From: Erodium maritimum
Lineage: Eukaryota > Streptophyta > Magnoliopsida > Geraniales > Geraniaceae
Length of the DNA stretch: 64,000 nt
Direction of reading: 5' to 3'
Assembly (NCBI GenBank): GCA_963921825.1
Contig: OY997595.1
Coordinates: forward strand, 18,221,228 to 18,285,227
Shown here: piece after piece, positions 11,624 through 24,830 of the stretch
Position numbering within the stretch: the stretch's first letter is position 1
How the letters are laid out: every line of letters begins with the position of its first letter
Made by a program: the position numbers and the translations under genes
The notes under the pieces: generated by a model
The model's input: the letters and a program-made list of their open reading frames with translations, nothing else
What the model was told of the DNA's origin: nothing
The model's database searches: none

Positions 11624-11631
11624 ATTGTACC

Positions 11632-12272
11632 CTTACTTAAACTTACATATATCACATTTCTTTGTATGTGAGAACCCTATATTAGAATTGGAATTCCCCG
11701 TATTGTGTCAGAATCTTGTTCGAATTCGAATTCTTTGTATTTCATCAAAACCCTCTTCCTCGACGTCTCTAATCCACGATAGTGATTCCATCTTCGGTGT
11801 CGCCTCGAAATTGAGCTACCCATGACCTAGCTACGTGGATACCCCCGTATTGTCTGTTGTATGTGTAGATGCACTTGTTGTTTGAATTTAGGGTAGATAG
11901 TTGATGATTTTGTTGTTAGAGCCATATCGGAAGGAATTAAGGGATTTACAGTACCCTAAATCGTGTTTCTAATACTCCAAATCAGGGTTAGGCGACTTCT
12001 GATGGGGATTTTTATTCGATGTAGTTTGACACCGTACGAGAAATCTTATTCCTGATATGGGGAATTTGAGAAGAAATTTCATGTTGAAATGAATCTTGTT
12101 CCTTGTAACAGGAAATAATCGTTCAAAAAATGGAGCTAACCAATAGCTTCGAGTATGGACCTGCCCTACCATCTAGAGAACTACAACAAAAACCACCAGT
12201 TGTGGAAGAAAACACGGTAACTGTTGATGAGTTGAATCTATTTTTAACCAAAAAAAACATTTTGAAACCAAG
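11632..12272. other. intergenic or upstream part of the DUF1985 pseudogene
   Basis: Contains short frames only, including 12130-12309 which begins MELTNSFEYGPALPSR and overlaps the DUF1985 frame in a different phase. It could be a degraded 5' part of that gene; this is not supported further. Confidence 0.3.
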
Positions 12273-14690
12273 ATGTCGAGCAAAAGCCAACCAAGGGATA
12301 TTGTAAAGATCATTAAGACTAAATTGAGGAAGTTAGAGGACAATGATATATACCTCCACTCATTGAAAACAACTCAATTTTTTCCTCTATTAGACATACA
12401 TCTTGACTTTTCATGTCAAGTTATGTAGGCGCTTCTGTTGAGAAAAGTCGATATCCAAACAAAAAGATCTAAGAGGTGGTTTGTTGTGAACGAGCGCCCG
12501 GTGAGATTGTCTTTAAAGGAGTATGCACTCATGATGGGGCTTAATTGTGGACGATATTCCCCCGCTGATGTGTTGCGAAAAAATACAAGTCCAATACATT
12601 CGTCAAGAAAAACTTCTACAATGAAAAAGAAGAGGCTAGTGTGGATAATTTGAAACTGAAGTAGTTAATCAATGAGGAAGTAAAGGAGGGTCATCCTAAG
12701 GAAAATGTTATTAACATGGATATAATAAATATGGTGTTGCTTTTGCTGGTCGAAGGTGTACTGATACCTAAAGACGGAACCAAGCACAAAATCGATAAAA
12801 GAGCTTTGGCATTGGTGGATGACTTAGAGTTATTCAAGTGATTCCCTTGGGGTAGTGAGTCCTTTGAAATATATGTTACAGTATGTAAAGAAGAATGGGG
12901 TATTAGGTAAAGTAGGAGAACGAGAGAAACGCAAGACAGAGAGCACAATGAATTATTGTGGATTTGTTTTGCCTATTACACGTCACATAATGTCGTTAAT
13001 TGTGTGTGTTTACAATTATTTGTACATGTAATGTCTCACCAGTTATGTTGTGTGCATGAAGATATTGTCATTAAAATGCATCTCGAAACTAAGCCGCACG
13101 GATTTAAGCTGCCCGGATATAACCCCTATCCTGTCAAAACGACGTGAAGACACCAAACATTTACCGAGGATGTGTAGATGGGAAAAAAGCATGCAGTAGA
13201 ATGTCCTCATACGCCCTTGTGAAAGAGGCAGTGGACAAACAAGATCCACAGGTTAGCAAATGGTTGCTATACTTATAAGTTTATTCCACAATCAAATATA
13301 CGGGTGTTGTTGTTCCGTTCTGAGGGTTTCTATTTAATAATCTGGGGGATTAAAAGTGTTAATCTGTTTATTCTTTGTGTTCAGTACATTATATCTATCC
13401 CACTTCCTACTAAAAGTGAAAGAAAACGGTCATATATTTTCGGTTTATATAATAAAGAGATAACAGATGAGCGGGTGAATCCATTATTGGAGAGAATAGT
13501 GGGAGCTTTATCTTGTGCAGCCACAATTTGGTGGCATTCTAAAACCAGGGCTGTCTAGGATGAACATCATGCTAATGTTGATAGTGGTGTTGTAGAGAGT
13601 GGAAATTGTGTGGCATTAGAATGTGGATTGCCAGTCATTGAAGAAGCATCTGGAACGCCTGGTAAAGCCACTGAATTGCGAATAGATGATATACTTACAC
13701 AAATAAGGGTAGTGCATGATGAGGTGAAAAGCTTAAGGGTGGAATGGAAGGATGATCTGAATACCTTCAAGGTAGAAGTAAATGTTACTTTGAAAACATA
13801 TTTTGAGCAGACGGTGGACGAAATAATGTGTTGCAGCCGTGATATTGACTCCACCCGTAGGGAAGAGGAATGCCCTGAAGTTCGAGGAGCGTCAAACCTT
13901 ACACGTTCACCAACGGGACATTCAACATCTGGTAAACAATCACCCGATCCTCTGCATTTTTCCTCCACTACAAAGTCACTTGAGCATGACCATGCAAAGG
14001 GCATCGACATGCAAGTGGTGGTGGGTAAAAGTCCACAAACATTGCCACTTCCTTCTGTGGGTGAACCTTTTCCAGAACCACATCCCAGGTCTGCAAAGAC
14101 AGTATCTTCTGCCCACAAATTGGCAATGAAGAAGAGAAAGTTATCACCTCCCAGGTGTGCACCTAATACGCGCGACAACAAGAGTAGGAAGACATCAACT
14201 ACCAGCATCGCACATGTATCACGCGGGCCAAGAGTACTACAACACCAAAGATAAAGGCTAAACCGAATAAGAAGCAACTCGTGGTTGTGTGAAAGTATGA
14301 TTCGAACCCTGTAAAAGCCATTCTTAATTCCTATCTAACGACATTCAATGGAGTGAGAGGCTGGGCTAAACTGGATATTTTTCTACACCTTGTTCGTGAA
14401 GTTGAAACGAGGCGGACATATTGCAGGAACCAGACACTCCCATAAAATAGAGTGTACGTATGCACAACTGTTCATATATTGAGGTTTTAGAGCATGATAA
14501 CCCTCATCATTCTTATTTAATGTTTTATTGGTACTGGGAAGGAGATTGTGGTGTGTTCACAATAAAGTATATAGAGTTGGAATTACAAGGGCTCCGTGTT
14601 AACGAATGAATGATTGAAGAGAACATAGCACTCTTTCGACAGAAATTGTGTGTAAATGTAGCTACTAATTTTAAGTATCTACTGGATTAG
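12273..14690 (+). pseudogene. DUF1985 / Ulp1-like (C48 peptidase) gene, degenerate, MULE-associated type
   Basis: Three recognisable parts lie in order on one strand. First (12273-12653), a frame with one TAG (12426-12428) carries the DUF1985 signature: RWFVVNERPVRLSLKEYALM followed by GLNCG. A continuation near 12715-12860 reads VLLLLVEGVL and later FPWGSESFE, as in the second half of DUF1985. Second, an acidic, Ser/Lys-rich linker forms the open frame 13610-14254. Third (14532-14690), YWEGDCGVFTIKYIELEL matches the C-terminal part of Ulp1/SENP proteases, including the catalytic Cys (codon 14547-14549). The His and Asp region of the protease was not found. Plant genes joining DUF1985 to an Ulp1 domain are known passengers of Mutator-like elements. 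Several stops and frame changes make this copy non-functional. Confidence 0.7.
13610..14254 (+). pseudogene. linker exon of the DUF1985/Ulp1-like gene
   Basis: The longest open segment (214 codons) of the degenerate gene. Composition is helical at the N-terminus (DILTQIRVVHDEVKSLRVEW, then LKTYFEQTVDEI), followed by a Ser/Pro/Lys-rich low-complexity tail with a basic run (MKKRKLSPPR). This is the usual variable region between DUF1985 and the protease domain. The antisense ORF 13567-14277 is a shadow of it. Confidence 0.5.
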
Positions 14691-15170
14691 TGTTTTTGAT
14701 GTAAACGGCGTTTTGAACCATGTAGTGCCGGATTAGTTCAGCTATGTGAATACAAATGTGGGGTACCGTTTATATATATAAGATATAATAATAACATAAC
14801 CACGTAAATACCATCAATATTTCGTAAGGGAAAGTTATTTAAATTTTGTTGTACGTACAATTTTTATTTTAAAATATTACTCAAAAAATATATTATTAAT
14901 GAATAAAATATAGTTTGTACATAGAATATATATATTTTTTTAAATCAGTATCATCAATTTGAATTAGCTATCTAATTTTTTTAAAATAGAATTAGGCCAT
15001 TTAAAACTTTTGTAAACAAATTATATTTAGTAAATTAAGATATAGGAATAAATTTTTCTCTCAGTCGTGTAAAGGAACGTGACGCCTCGTGCAATTTAAA
15101 CCCTATAGGAATAAATTATATTTTGTAAACAAATTATATCCCATTAAACCCTATATTGTCGGTTGCTACT
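14691..15170. other. AT-rich, no gene
   Basis: Very AT-rich 3' flank of the Ulp1-like remnant with no ORF. ACTTTTGTAAACAAATTA at about 15004 (and a partial copy near 15122) recurs at 47515, on the far side of the solo LTR. Confidence 0.5.
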
Positions 15171-15822
15171 TGATGTGGACATAAAATACATTTATTTAGA
15201 TGTTATTATCCCACATTTATGATCTTTTTAGTCTCGAGTTGGTATGAGTTGATGCAATTTTCTCTCGTTCTACGTAATTGGTCTTATTTCAGGGTTTATC
15301 AAACATTTAGAGCAAAAATGGCCAAATCGGGAGCAAAACGGAACAGGATTTGATGTTGGGCAGAAACGTACTCTTATCTGTATCCAGTACATCCAGGAGT
15401 GCAGTAGAAAAGCGTACTGTTAAATGTACCCCGTATGCCTAACAGTGCATTTTGGACAGAAGCACTAGAAAAATGCATTGAATATCCTTACCCTGTGCAT
15501 TTAGTCGTGCAATGTACTAAAAACGTACGGTTATATGTACCCCGTACAAATCCCATGAGACGCGATTTCTAGTTGTGATTTCTTGTTTTAGTTAGGTTTG
15601 GGGCCTAGATATAAATAGGGATCTCAACTAAAGTTAGAGGGACGACTTAGTGAGACAAAAACACTTATTTTGAGAGCTAAGGAGGAGATTTGAAGATTGA
15701 TAGAAGTGCAGAGATCATTATTGAAAGTTGTTCATCGTTTTCATCATTAATTGGTATTTGTATCACATTTATCGTTTAATATGATTATCATTGTTTCAAT
15801 TTCGTATTGTGTTTTTATTCAA

Positions 15823-15937
15823 GGGTAAATTACGTTGACATACCCCGAACTATACGTGTTTAATGGTTTACTACCCTAAAGTTCATTCATAACAATCGCC
15901 TACCCCGAACTAACCATTAATTAAGACGTTACCCCCT
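15823..15937 (+). repeat. left TIR of the MULE-like element
   Basis: Inverted match to 36107-36221. It includes two copies of TACCCCGAACTA within the arm. Confidence 0.85.
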
Positions 15938-17027
15938 TTTCATCCATGGTTGTTAATTTTTTTTGTAAAATGACTGAAATACCGTTAACTATTATCTGAA
16001 TTTGCACTCCCATAAATCAGTAATAAATGAAAATCAGTTTTATTTAAAACAAGGAAATCAGTTTTCATTTTATAAAATCTATATTTTTAATTAAAAAAAT
16101 CATTTTTTTATTTTTAAAAACCTTTTTTTTATCAAAAATGGATTCTTAACTAGTTTTCTTAATTTTACTTTACTATAAACGATTTTTTTTTCTTTTATAT
16201 GAATTTATTAATTTTACTTTACGATAAATGATTTATTTTTCTTACACGATTTTAAATCCAATTTTGAACATGTCCAGATTCATCATCGATCTGAGCTTCA
16301 AACCTATAACCCGAAGAAACCCATAAATTTTCATTTTATATCTTTGAGATTCAGGATAAACAAAAAAGATTAGGGTGAATACAATCAAGAATCAAAACCA
16401 GAAACTAAATCGAACATGAAATCGAAACCCTAAAATCTGATTTGGCCTTTCTCGCCGGGGACGCATTCATGTGCTTCAAGGACGAACAATCAGTCAAAAT
16501 CAGGAAAAAATTACACGGAAAGGTCTTAAATCGACGAACATCAACATATTTTTGCAGATATGGAGCTGGGGAAGAACATGTTTTTGCAGATATGGACCTC
16601 GGTCAGACCTCATCTGTAATAACCACTCCCGGTCAACGCCAGTCAAACCTGCGAAAAACAGAAAAAAAAAATTAAAAATTTAAAGACGGACACTAAATTG
16701 AACCTAAATTGACCCCGAGGGTCATACCGGACTTAAGTTGACACCGTTATCGACCAAAGAGAGTTCCGGGGGACTCAGGGCAACTTTCTAATCAATTTGG
16801 GAAAAGTTGACTTTTCGCTGGAAAAGTCAACCGAGCGACGTTTTGTTCCATTCGAGGACCGTTTTGGTTCCAAAAAGCTTAGCCGTCGTTGCAGCGATCT
16901 TAGTTGGAGACGTTTTGGAGGTGTTTGGAGGTGAAATTTGACGTTTTCCGGTGACCGGAAGCTCGGGAGGAGCTCCGGCCACCGTGGGTGGTGGCTGGCC
17001 GGCCATGGGGTGGCTGGCCGGAGCTGG

Positions 17028-18070
17028 TGTTGGGTCTCGAGGTAGGGTTGGAGATGAACCAACTCGCAGCGGAAAATCAAGGAAAACCAAGAGACGATTA
17101 AAACCATGAAACAACTAACAAAGAATGGATTCACAAGAGAAAAATTCAGCACTAGTTCTTACCAAAACAAGAACACCGGGTAACGAATGATTGGCTTGAG
17201 TCTCCAAGACGCCTACGTATCCACATGGGAATCAAAGCCACGTAGTTCTTCTCTTTGAGGACTCAAGAACACAAAAATGGAGGTGGGAGCTTGCCAAACC
17301 CGAAATTGCAAGGGAAGGAAGAGAGAAGTTGTGTTTCCTATTCTTGTCTTGTGTTTGTTATGTTGAAAAAAGATGACTTAAACATAACAAAACCCATACT
17401 TTTCCAACTAAAGGCATGGGACAAGTATGGTGTCAAGTAAGGTGTAAATAGGACAAAGTATGGCAAGACAAGATTGGGTTAGGTGGTGAATCACCAACAC
17501 CTTAATCCTTGTCTTGCTTGCTTAGTACTAATTAATCAAGACTTGATTAATTAGTTCCATGGGCCTTGGTTGCATGGGCCTTTCATGGGCCTCTTGGAAC
17601 ATGGCCTGTGGCCATTTCCAACGAGGTCCCGTGATTCGCTCATCGCCTCCAAGCCTTCCATACCGGAAATGTCCAACATTATCCGACGCGATCAATCCCA
17701 AGACTCCAAGCCCTGTCTCGATCCGTAAAGTCCTATTCACTTACGGGCACATGACCCAAAACCCAGTTTTGGTCATGTCCCGAGACAACTCCCTTTTGGC
17801 CATTCTCCATAAATGTGTCAATGAGTTTCATCCTCCGGTGTGACCCTTAGGTTTATGCTAGTCGCTTCTAATGAAGGTTTGTTGACTAGGGACCCATCGA
17901 GTATGATCTATCTAAATCTATGGTTCTATTCGCATGGTGGGCATAGATCAGAGCACACATCGATATATTACTCCAACACATAAGTAATATAAAGCCGTTT
18001 TGATTTTATTGCTAACGATGATATATACATTTGGACATTTAGGATTGAACTATGGGCACTAAGACTAACA
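17028..18070 (-). repeat. copia 3' LTR (left on +)
   Basis: 1043 bp, TGTTGGG...ACTAACA. It lacks about 0.64 kb found in the other LTR (23982-24625), joined at TTTATGC|TAGTCGCTTC. Confidence 0.9.
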
Positions 18071-18086
18071 ATCTCCCACTTGCCCT
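18071..18086 (-). other. copia polypurine tract
   Basis: ATCTCCCACTTGCCCT on +, that is AGGGCAAGTGGGAGAT on -, directly next to the 3' LTR. Confidence 0.8.
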
Positions 18087-18236
18087 AGTTCCAATCTAAA
18101 CTCCAATATGTCCCCATCGACTTTACATGTCTAACATGTTCAGGCAGCGACACCGCCTTAGTCAAAGGGTTGGTTATGTTATCATCTGTTGCAATATAGG
18201 TTATCTTCACTTCACCTCAATTCAGTATTTCTCTGA

Positions 18237-21200
18237 TTAGATGGATACGCCGTAGTACATGTTTGGATTTGTTATGCGATCTGGGCTTTTAGCTTGCACA
18301 ATGGCCCTTGTGTTGTCGCAAAATGGATTCACCGGGCTGGATGGGTTTTTAATTACATCCAACCCTGCCGTGAATTTCCAAATCCACATAGCCTCCTTAG
18401 CTGCCTCTGCAGCATCCATGTACTTGGCCTCTGTTGTAGATTCGGCAATGGTATCTTGCTTTACGCTCTCCCAGCTAAAGCTCTGCCATTCAGCATAAAC
18501 ACATATCCTGACTGACTTCTAAAGTCATCTGGATTTGTCTTGGAAAACTAACATCTACTCATCCTTCGACGACTAGTTCAACATCATCTTTCCCGGGTTA
18601 GACTGATGTCTACTGGTACAACATAAGGCTTACGAGACAGCCGGTCTCATACATGTCATGGCATATATGATCGATCCTGCCCCCAGGCGCATAGGATTCT
18701 CATCATCCTTTTTAGCTCATCAGGTGTCTTAGGACACTGAGTCTTGCTGAGATGAATGCCATGACTAGTGGGTAAGAGTCCTTTCTTTGAATCGAGCATT
18801 AAGAACCTACTCAATGCCTTGTTCACATAGGTTCCCTGACTTAAATCCAAGACCCTCTTGGTGCGATCTCTACATATCTTAATCCTAAAGATATAAGAAG
18901 CATCGCCTAAGTCCTTTATTGAAAAACACTTCCTCAACCAAGCTTTAGTCTCGTGCAAGGTTGTGATGTCGTTTTCAATGAGAACCAGAAAGGTAATCTT
19001 GCTCCCACTAGCCTTCTTATAAACGCAAGATTCATCCTCGTTCTTGATTAAGCCAAATCCAATTACAACTTCATCAAAACGAAGGATCCAACTCCGAGAA
19101 GTTCGTTTCAATCCATAAATGGATTTCAACGACTTATAAATCTTTCCCGTATTCTTCGGATCGTCAAAACCTTTGGGCCGAGACATACAAACGTACTCAG
19201 TCAAATTTCTATTTAGGAAAGCGGTTTTGACATCCACTTGCCATATCTCGTAATTATGATACGCAGTTATGTCAAGAAGAATTTGGATCGATTTTGACCA
19301 TAGCCACTAGGGAGAAGGTTTCCTCATAGTCAATCCATTGGATCTACCTATAACCTTTCGCCACCAGTTGAGCTTTGTAGGTCAGAGGGTTGTTTTCCAT
19401 GTCCATCTTCACCTTGAAGATCCATTTGCATCCGATGGTCCTCACACCATTGATGGGATCAACCGGTTCCCAGACTCGGTTGTCCGACATGGATTGCATT
19501 TCCTCCCTCATGGCTCCCAGCCATAACTCGGAGTCGGACCCATCCACGACTTCTTGAAAGGTGGCTGGATCATCGTGATCCACCATGACTTCATTGTCAC
19601 CTCCGGATACCATATCTTGGAGGTGGAAGATTGACCCTTTCAAATCGCCTTGGACCTTCCGGAATTGTAACAGGAATTGGTTCTCACTCTACGACAATCT
19701 CTGGCTCCTTTCTACTGGGTTGTCAATTGGTTTAGACAGATCTGTACCATCCTGAATTTCTTCGAGATGCACAGTCCTCCCAATGACGTCTTTGGAAACA
19801 AAACTTCTTTTCCATAAAGACCCCACCCCAAGCGACGAACACCATGTTCTCACTGGGATTGTAGAAATAGTATCCCCTTGTTGCTTTGGGATACCACACG
19901 AAGGTGCATATCTCAGATCTTGGTTCGAGCTTAGTCGAAACCAAATGTTTCACATAAGCCTCGCAACCACAAATCTTTAGGAAGGACAAAGCGGGCATCA
20001 TCCCGTACCATTTTTAAAATGGTGTCCCTTCCACACCATTCGTCGAAGCCCGATTCACTATGAATGCGGTCGTCTCTAGAGCAAAACCCCTAAAAGAGAT
20101 TGGGAGATCAGTCCAACTAATCATGGAACAGACCATTGTCTAACAATGTCCGATTTCTCCGTTTGGCTACACCTTTCAACTACAGTGACCTAGGAGGAGT
20201 CCATTCCAAAAGGATCCCATTCTCTTTTAGATGATCTAATAACTCTGTGGTCAAGTATTTTCCACCTCGATCCAATCGAAGTGCCTTAATACCTTTGTCG
20301 AGCTGGTTTTCTACTATAGTCTTAAACTCTTTGAATTTATCAAAAGCTTCAGACTTATGTCTCACCGAATAGACATAACCATATTTACTGTAATCATCAG
20401 TAAATGTGATAAAGTAGCTAAAACCCCTCCTGGCAAGTGAACTTATTGGTCTACACACATTCGAGTGTATCAGCCCCAATAATTCACCCGCCCTTTCATC
20501 GCGATCGATAAAGGGCACTTTAGTCATTTTGCCCATCAAACAAACCTTGCACCTATCGATCGAATGGAATTCGAATGAACCTGAAAGCCCGCACTTCTGA
20601 AGTGCTGATAGGCGCTTCTTGTTTATGCGACCCAAATGACAGTACCATAACAGAGTTAGGTTTAAATCGTTGGATTTAGACCTCTTGGTATTAACGGAAT
20701 ATATAGAACTTGAGGCATTGTTACCCATATCTAATATGTACAATCCTCCAACCATGTCAGTACTGGTATAAAACATATCATTGCATAGAACATTGAAAGC
20801 TCCATTTCCAATATTAACATTATATCCTTCCTTGTCAAACACGGATACAGATATAATATTCCTACTAAAAGTAGGTATGCAATATACATTATACAATACT
20901 AAGACAAGGCCTCTTGGCAAAGCAAGACTCATGGATCCTACAGCAGTTGCCACAACTTTGAGGTCCATTTCGTGCTTTCCAAATCTCTCATACTTTCAGC
21001 CACCATATATTAGTGCATGTGTGAGATTCAGTCATGGTATCTAATACCCATGAATCTTTGGAAGTAGAGAGATGTAGCTCTATAGAGTTAATACCGAATG
21101 AAGGCACGGTCTCACCGCCCTTCCTTAGATCATTCAGGTTTCCTGATGAAGGCGCAGTCCTACTGCCCTTCTTCTGATCATCCAGGCTATTTGATGAAGG

Positions 21201-21597
21201 CGCAGTCCCACTGCCCTTCTTCAGATCAGCCGTGAACTTCCTGTAATCCCGGTTCCAATGACCAGGCTGTTGGAAGTAGAAGCAGACATTATCAGGTGTC
21301 TCATCTTTCCTGCCAAGTGCGCATGGGCCCAGCCCTTGCCACTTCCAATTCCCTTGTTGACCATCAGAATATCCTTGGATCCCAGATCCCTGAGATATTC
21401 TTCTCAGCAATTAATGACACTTCATGTAACTCTGATATGGTCTTAGAGACAGCCTTGTCAAGGACATATTCTTTGCGTTCAGACTTGAGGACTATCCTCA
21501 AAATTCTGTATCAGTCCAAATAGTTTCTCCCATTTAGCTTGACCCTATCAAGAATGGTTTTTAATGACAAACTATTAATGTTCGCTGAATTTGCCAT
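18237..21597 (-). pseudogene. copia gag-pol, heavily degenerate
   Basis: Reads from 21597 down. Gag begins MANSANINSLSLKTILDRVK and is largely deleted, with a stop after GRNYLD. A zinc knuckle CFYFQQPGHWNRDYRKF (Cys changes) and the protease SWVLDTMTESH (DTG changed to DTM) lie in 20988-21410. Integrase is in 20180-20968, with the HHCC site (YCHLG...CKVCLMGKM), FITFTDDYSKYGYVY and LRLDRGGKY, and a C-terminal part in 19732-20001. Reverse transcriptase spans 19643-18656: CKWIFKVK, AKGYR, MDVKTAFLN, FLVLIENDIT (where YVDD is expected) and KDLGDASYI. RNase H remains near 18419-18237 (AKEAMWIWK, FCDNTRAI). Many frame changes and the loss of the RT catalytic motif show that it is dead. Confidence 0.85.
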
Positions 21598-23138
21598 TTG
21601 ATCTACAACAGATAAAATTCAATCAGTAAACTGAATAAATTTTATGAAGATCAAGCTTAAACACCAACAATCAATTCTAAACCTTTAGAATCTAAAACCA
21701 AGATCCTTGATTCACTCGATTAAGCTGAACTAATGCTCACCACTTAATCGAGCTATGTAGGTAGGACTCCATCCAATCACATCCAATGTTACTCTTGGCT
21801 AGGGTATGCACTTATGTACACGGCTTACCCTATCTGTTACCCTAGCTCAACCTCAGGCTGAGAATCGTAGTCGGGTCCACCAATTTTCAACTATGGCCCG
21901 TCACTATGTAGGTGCTCCGCTAATGCGCACGACACCCACATATGTCGTCCAAACCTACTACCCCGCTTTCCCATGGATGCTCCGCTAATGCGCACGACAC
22001 CCATAGGACGGGGAGGTAGTAAGGTGTTGATAATTGGGAGGTATCGGACATGACCCGTTTTTACTTGTCCGGTTGTGTTTAAAACTTTGACACATCCTAG
22101 ATGCGATGAGCACATCAACTACATTCCAAATGCAATGATGCCTCAAATTACATCCAATGTAATTCTTCCTTCGAACCCGTCAACTACATCCAATGTAATG
22201 ACGATTCTAAGGGCTCACACACAAGGATTAAAATTCCAATTTTATCTTTGCATGTGAGGTGATATGCTCGGTAAATAAAGTTAAGCATGCAATTCTAAAA
22301 CCCAGAATTAATCATGCATAAACTAAACCAAGCATAAAGCGATAAATATGCACATAATAGCCCCCTAAACTAACTCCCACTAGCTTCTTGAGCTCCACCG
22401 ACTCCAAGCCGACGCCAACACCCGAAAAGCGACCAAATGACCTTTTCGCCCTTTCTTCATCTTGAGTAAAATATTACAATTTAATACACGACTCGCAGGT
22501 CGGGAATAAATAAATATTACAAACAAGTGGTTCGACTACCACACCTTGAAAGAATAATTACACGCTAACACTAACGGCTCACAGGCCGTGAAAAGCGATA
22601 AATAATTAAATTGAGCTCGGGGCTATTATGTACACCATGTCAACATCACATCACACATCGTGTTATCAAACAAGCATGTTATCAAACATCATGTGATTTT
22701 CCGGTTTTAATTAATAGCCAAGTTTCGAAATTTTTTGATGCTCGATTTATCGAAACCGTTCAAAAATGAAACTTTTGAACATTTGATCTTCGAGTTCGTC
22801 ATGACGGTTCCAAACTCGTCATAACTAACAAAACGGTTTAGCCTTGGCATATCAACCATCCAATGGTCATGCTTGGCCTAGCTCCGTCCAACGGAGCCCC
22901 GTTCGGTCCCGGTTTCGGCTCCCCGAGAGTCCCGCTCCCGAGACCCGAAAAATCAAAAAAATTTCAAAATTTCCAGATTTGAAAGAATTTTCAAAAATTC
23001 ATTTTACATGCATTAAATCCATAAACAAGTATTTAAAACATGTTATCAAACAATTTAGCAAAACAACACGCCAAAAACGAAACTTTCAAGCAAAACCGAA
23101 ACTTTGAACACCGTCTTGTGAATCCCGAAGGTAGCACG
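21598..23138. other. copia untranslated leader
   Basis: About 1.5 kb between gag and the primer site with no ORF of note. It includes direct repeats GCTCCGCTAATGCGCACGAC (21914 and 21981) and CATCCAATGTAAT. Confidence 0.6.
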
Positions 23139-23150
23139 GCTCTGATACCA
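23139..23150 (-). other. copia primer-binding site
   Basis: GCTCTGATACCA on +, that is TGGTATCAGAGC on -, next to the 5' LTR at 23152. Confidence 0.9.
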
Positions 23151-23151
23151 C

Positions 23152-24830
23152 TGTTGGGTCTCGAGGTAGGGTTGGAGATGAACCAACTCGTAGCGGAAAA
23201 TCAAGGAAAACAAAGAGACGATTAAAACCATGAAACAACTAACAAAGAATGGATTGACAAGAGAAAAATTCAGCACTAGTTCTTACCAAAACAAGAACAC
23301 CGGGTAACGAATGATTGGCTTGAGTCTCCAAGACGCCTACGTATCCACATGGGAATCAAAGCCACGTAGTTCTTCTCTTTGAGGACTCAAGAACACAAAA
23401 ATGGAGGTGGGAGCTTGCCAAACCCGAAATTGCAAGGGAAGGGAGAGAGAAGTTGTGTTTCCTATTCTTGTCTTGTGTTTGTTATGTTGAAAAAAGATGA
23501 CTTAAACATAACAAAACCCATACTTGTCCAACTAAAGGCATGGGACAAGTATGGTGTCAAGTAAGGTGTAAATAGGACAAAGTATGGCAAGACAAGATTG
23601 GGTTAGGTGGTGAATCATCAACACCTTAATCCTTGTCTTGCTTGCTTAGTACTAATTAATCAAGACTTGATTAATTAGTTCCATGGGCCTTGGTTGCATG
23701 GGCCTTTCATGGGCCTCTTGGAACATGGCCTGTGGCCATTTCCAACGAGGTCCCGTGATTCGCTCATCGCCTCCAAGCCTTCCATACCGGAAATGTCCAA
23801 CATTATCCGACGCGATCAATCCCAAGACTCCAAGCCCTGTCTCGATCCGTAAAGTCCTATTCACTTACGGGCACATGACCCAAAACCCAGTTTTGGTCAT
23901 GTCCCGAGACAACTCCCTTTTGGCCATTCTCCATAAATGTGTCAATGAGTTTCATCCTCCGGTGTGACCCTTAGGTTTATGCATGTCAATAGATCAACGT
24001 AAAATCCCATTTTACTTGATCCTATTTAAGTGGAAACTAACGAGACTTTAGTATTGCCTGACACTGCATAACGAATCGACCCTGTCGATTCTAAACTTTC
24101 TGTCATCCCTGTCATTATCCTTTTATCTATGATATCCTGATTGAGATAAGGCATAGATCCGTCATCCTTATTATTCTCAATCACCGTTCCTTGATATGTG
24201 AGATGACTGAAGATATGATACCCAGTATCATGTGCATGGCCATGCTATTCTTTCAGTCACTCTCGATCAAGCGGCCGAGAACCGATATCTTTCCCATACC
24301 TCAGTATGAGGGATAAATCCCTTACCCGCCTTTCGTGTCACTCATGTAGCCCGTCCCCAAGCCAATCCTGCCCGTTATGGAAGCCCTGTTACGAACAACG
24401 TTAGGCTCAGGTCAAACTCAGTTGTTGACTACATAGCGATCACAAAGACTCCTTGGTCTAAGGATACATGACAAGCTGCGACACTGATATGTTCATGACT
24501 TAATCTATGTCACATATTCAGGGCGGGTCGTCCAATATCATGTCCCACATGATATCTATGATCAGACTCCGGAATCCCATTCCAATGACTAACAGAACGT
24601 AAGCCATAAAGAGTCATCTTTCATACTAGTCGCTTCAAGTGAAGCTTTGTTGACTAGGGACCCATCGAGTGTGATCTATCTCGATCTATGGTTCTATTCG
24701 CATGGTGGGCATAGATCAGAGCACACATCGATATATTACTCCAACACATAAGTAATATAAAGCCGCTTTAATTTTATTGCTAACGATGATATATACATTT
24801 GGACATTTGGACATTTGGAAATTTTATTGC
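23152..24830 (-). repeat. copia 5' LTR (right on +)
   Basis: Longer LTR copy. Almost base-for-base equal to 17028-17860 in its first 0.83 kb, then has the 0.64 kb absent from the other copy. The last 40 bases are rearranged. Confidence 0.85.

Larger units (their letters stand above)
17028..24830 (-). mobile_element. Ty1/copia retrotransposon, - strand
   Basis: Inserted in the Tekay(+) 5' LTR. LTR copies start TGTTGGGTCTCGAGG at 17028 and 23152. The order on the - strand is LTR, primer site, gag, protease, integrase, reverse transcriptase, RNase H, polypurine tract, LTR; integrase before RT defines copia. The LTRs are nearly identical in shared parts, so it is young, yet the coding region is badly decayed. 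The right edge (24790-24830) is scrambled: the expected LTR end ACTAAGACTAACA is missing and GGACATTT is repeated. No intact TSD can therefore be seen. Lineage within copia was not determined. Confidence 0.85.

Noticed and set aside
10795-11640. Gly/Pro-rich ORFs on both strands
   Set aside because: They lie in the GC-rich ends of the hAT MITE and are mirror images of the inverted repeats.
13567-14277. 236-codon ORF on the - strand
   Set aside because: Antisense shadow of the DUF1985/Ulp1 linker frame; no domain and no supporting context.
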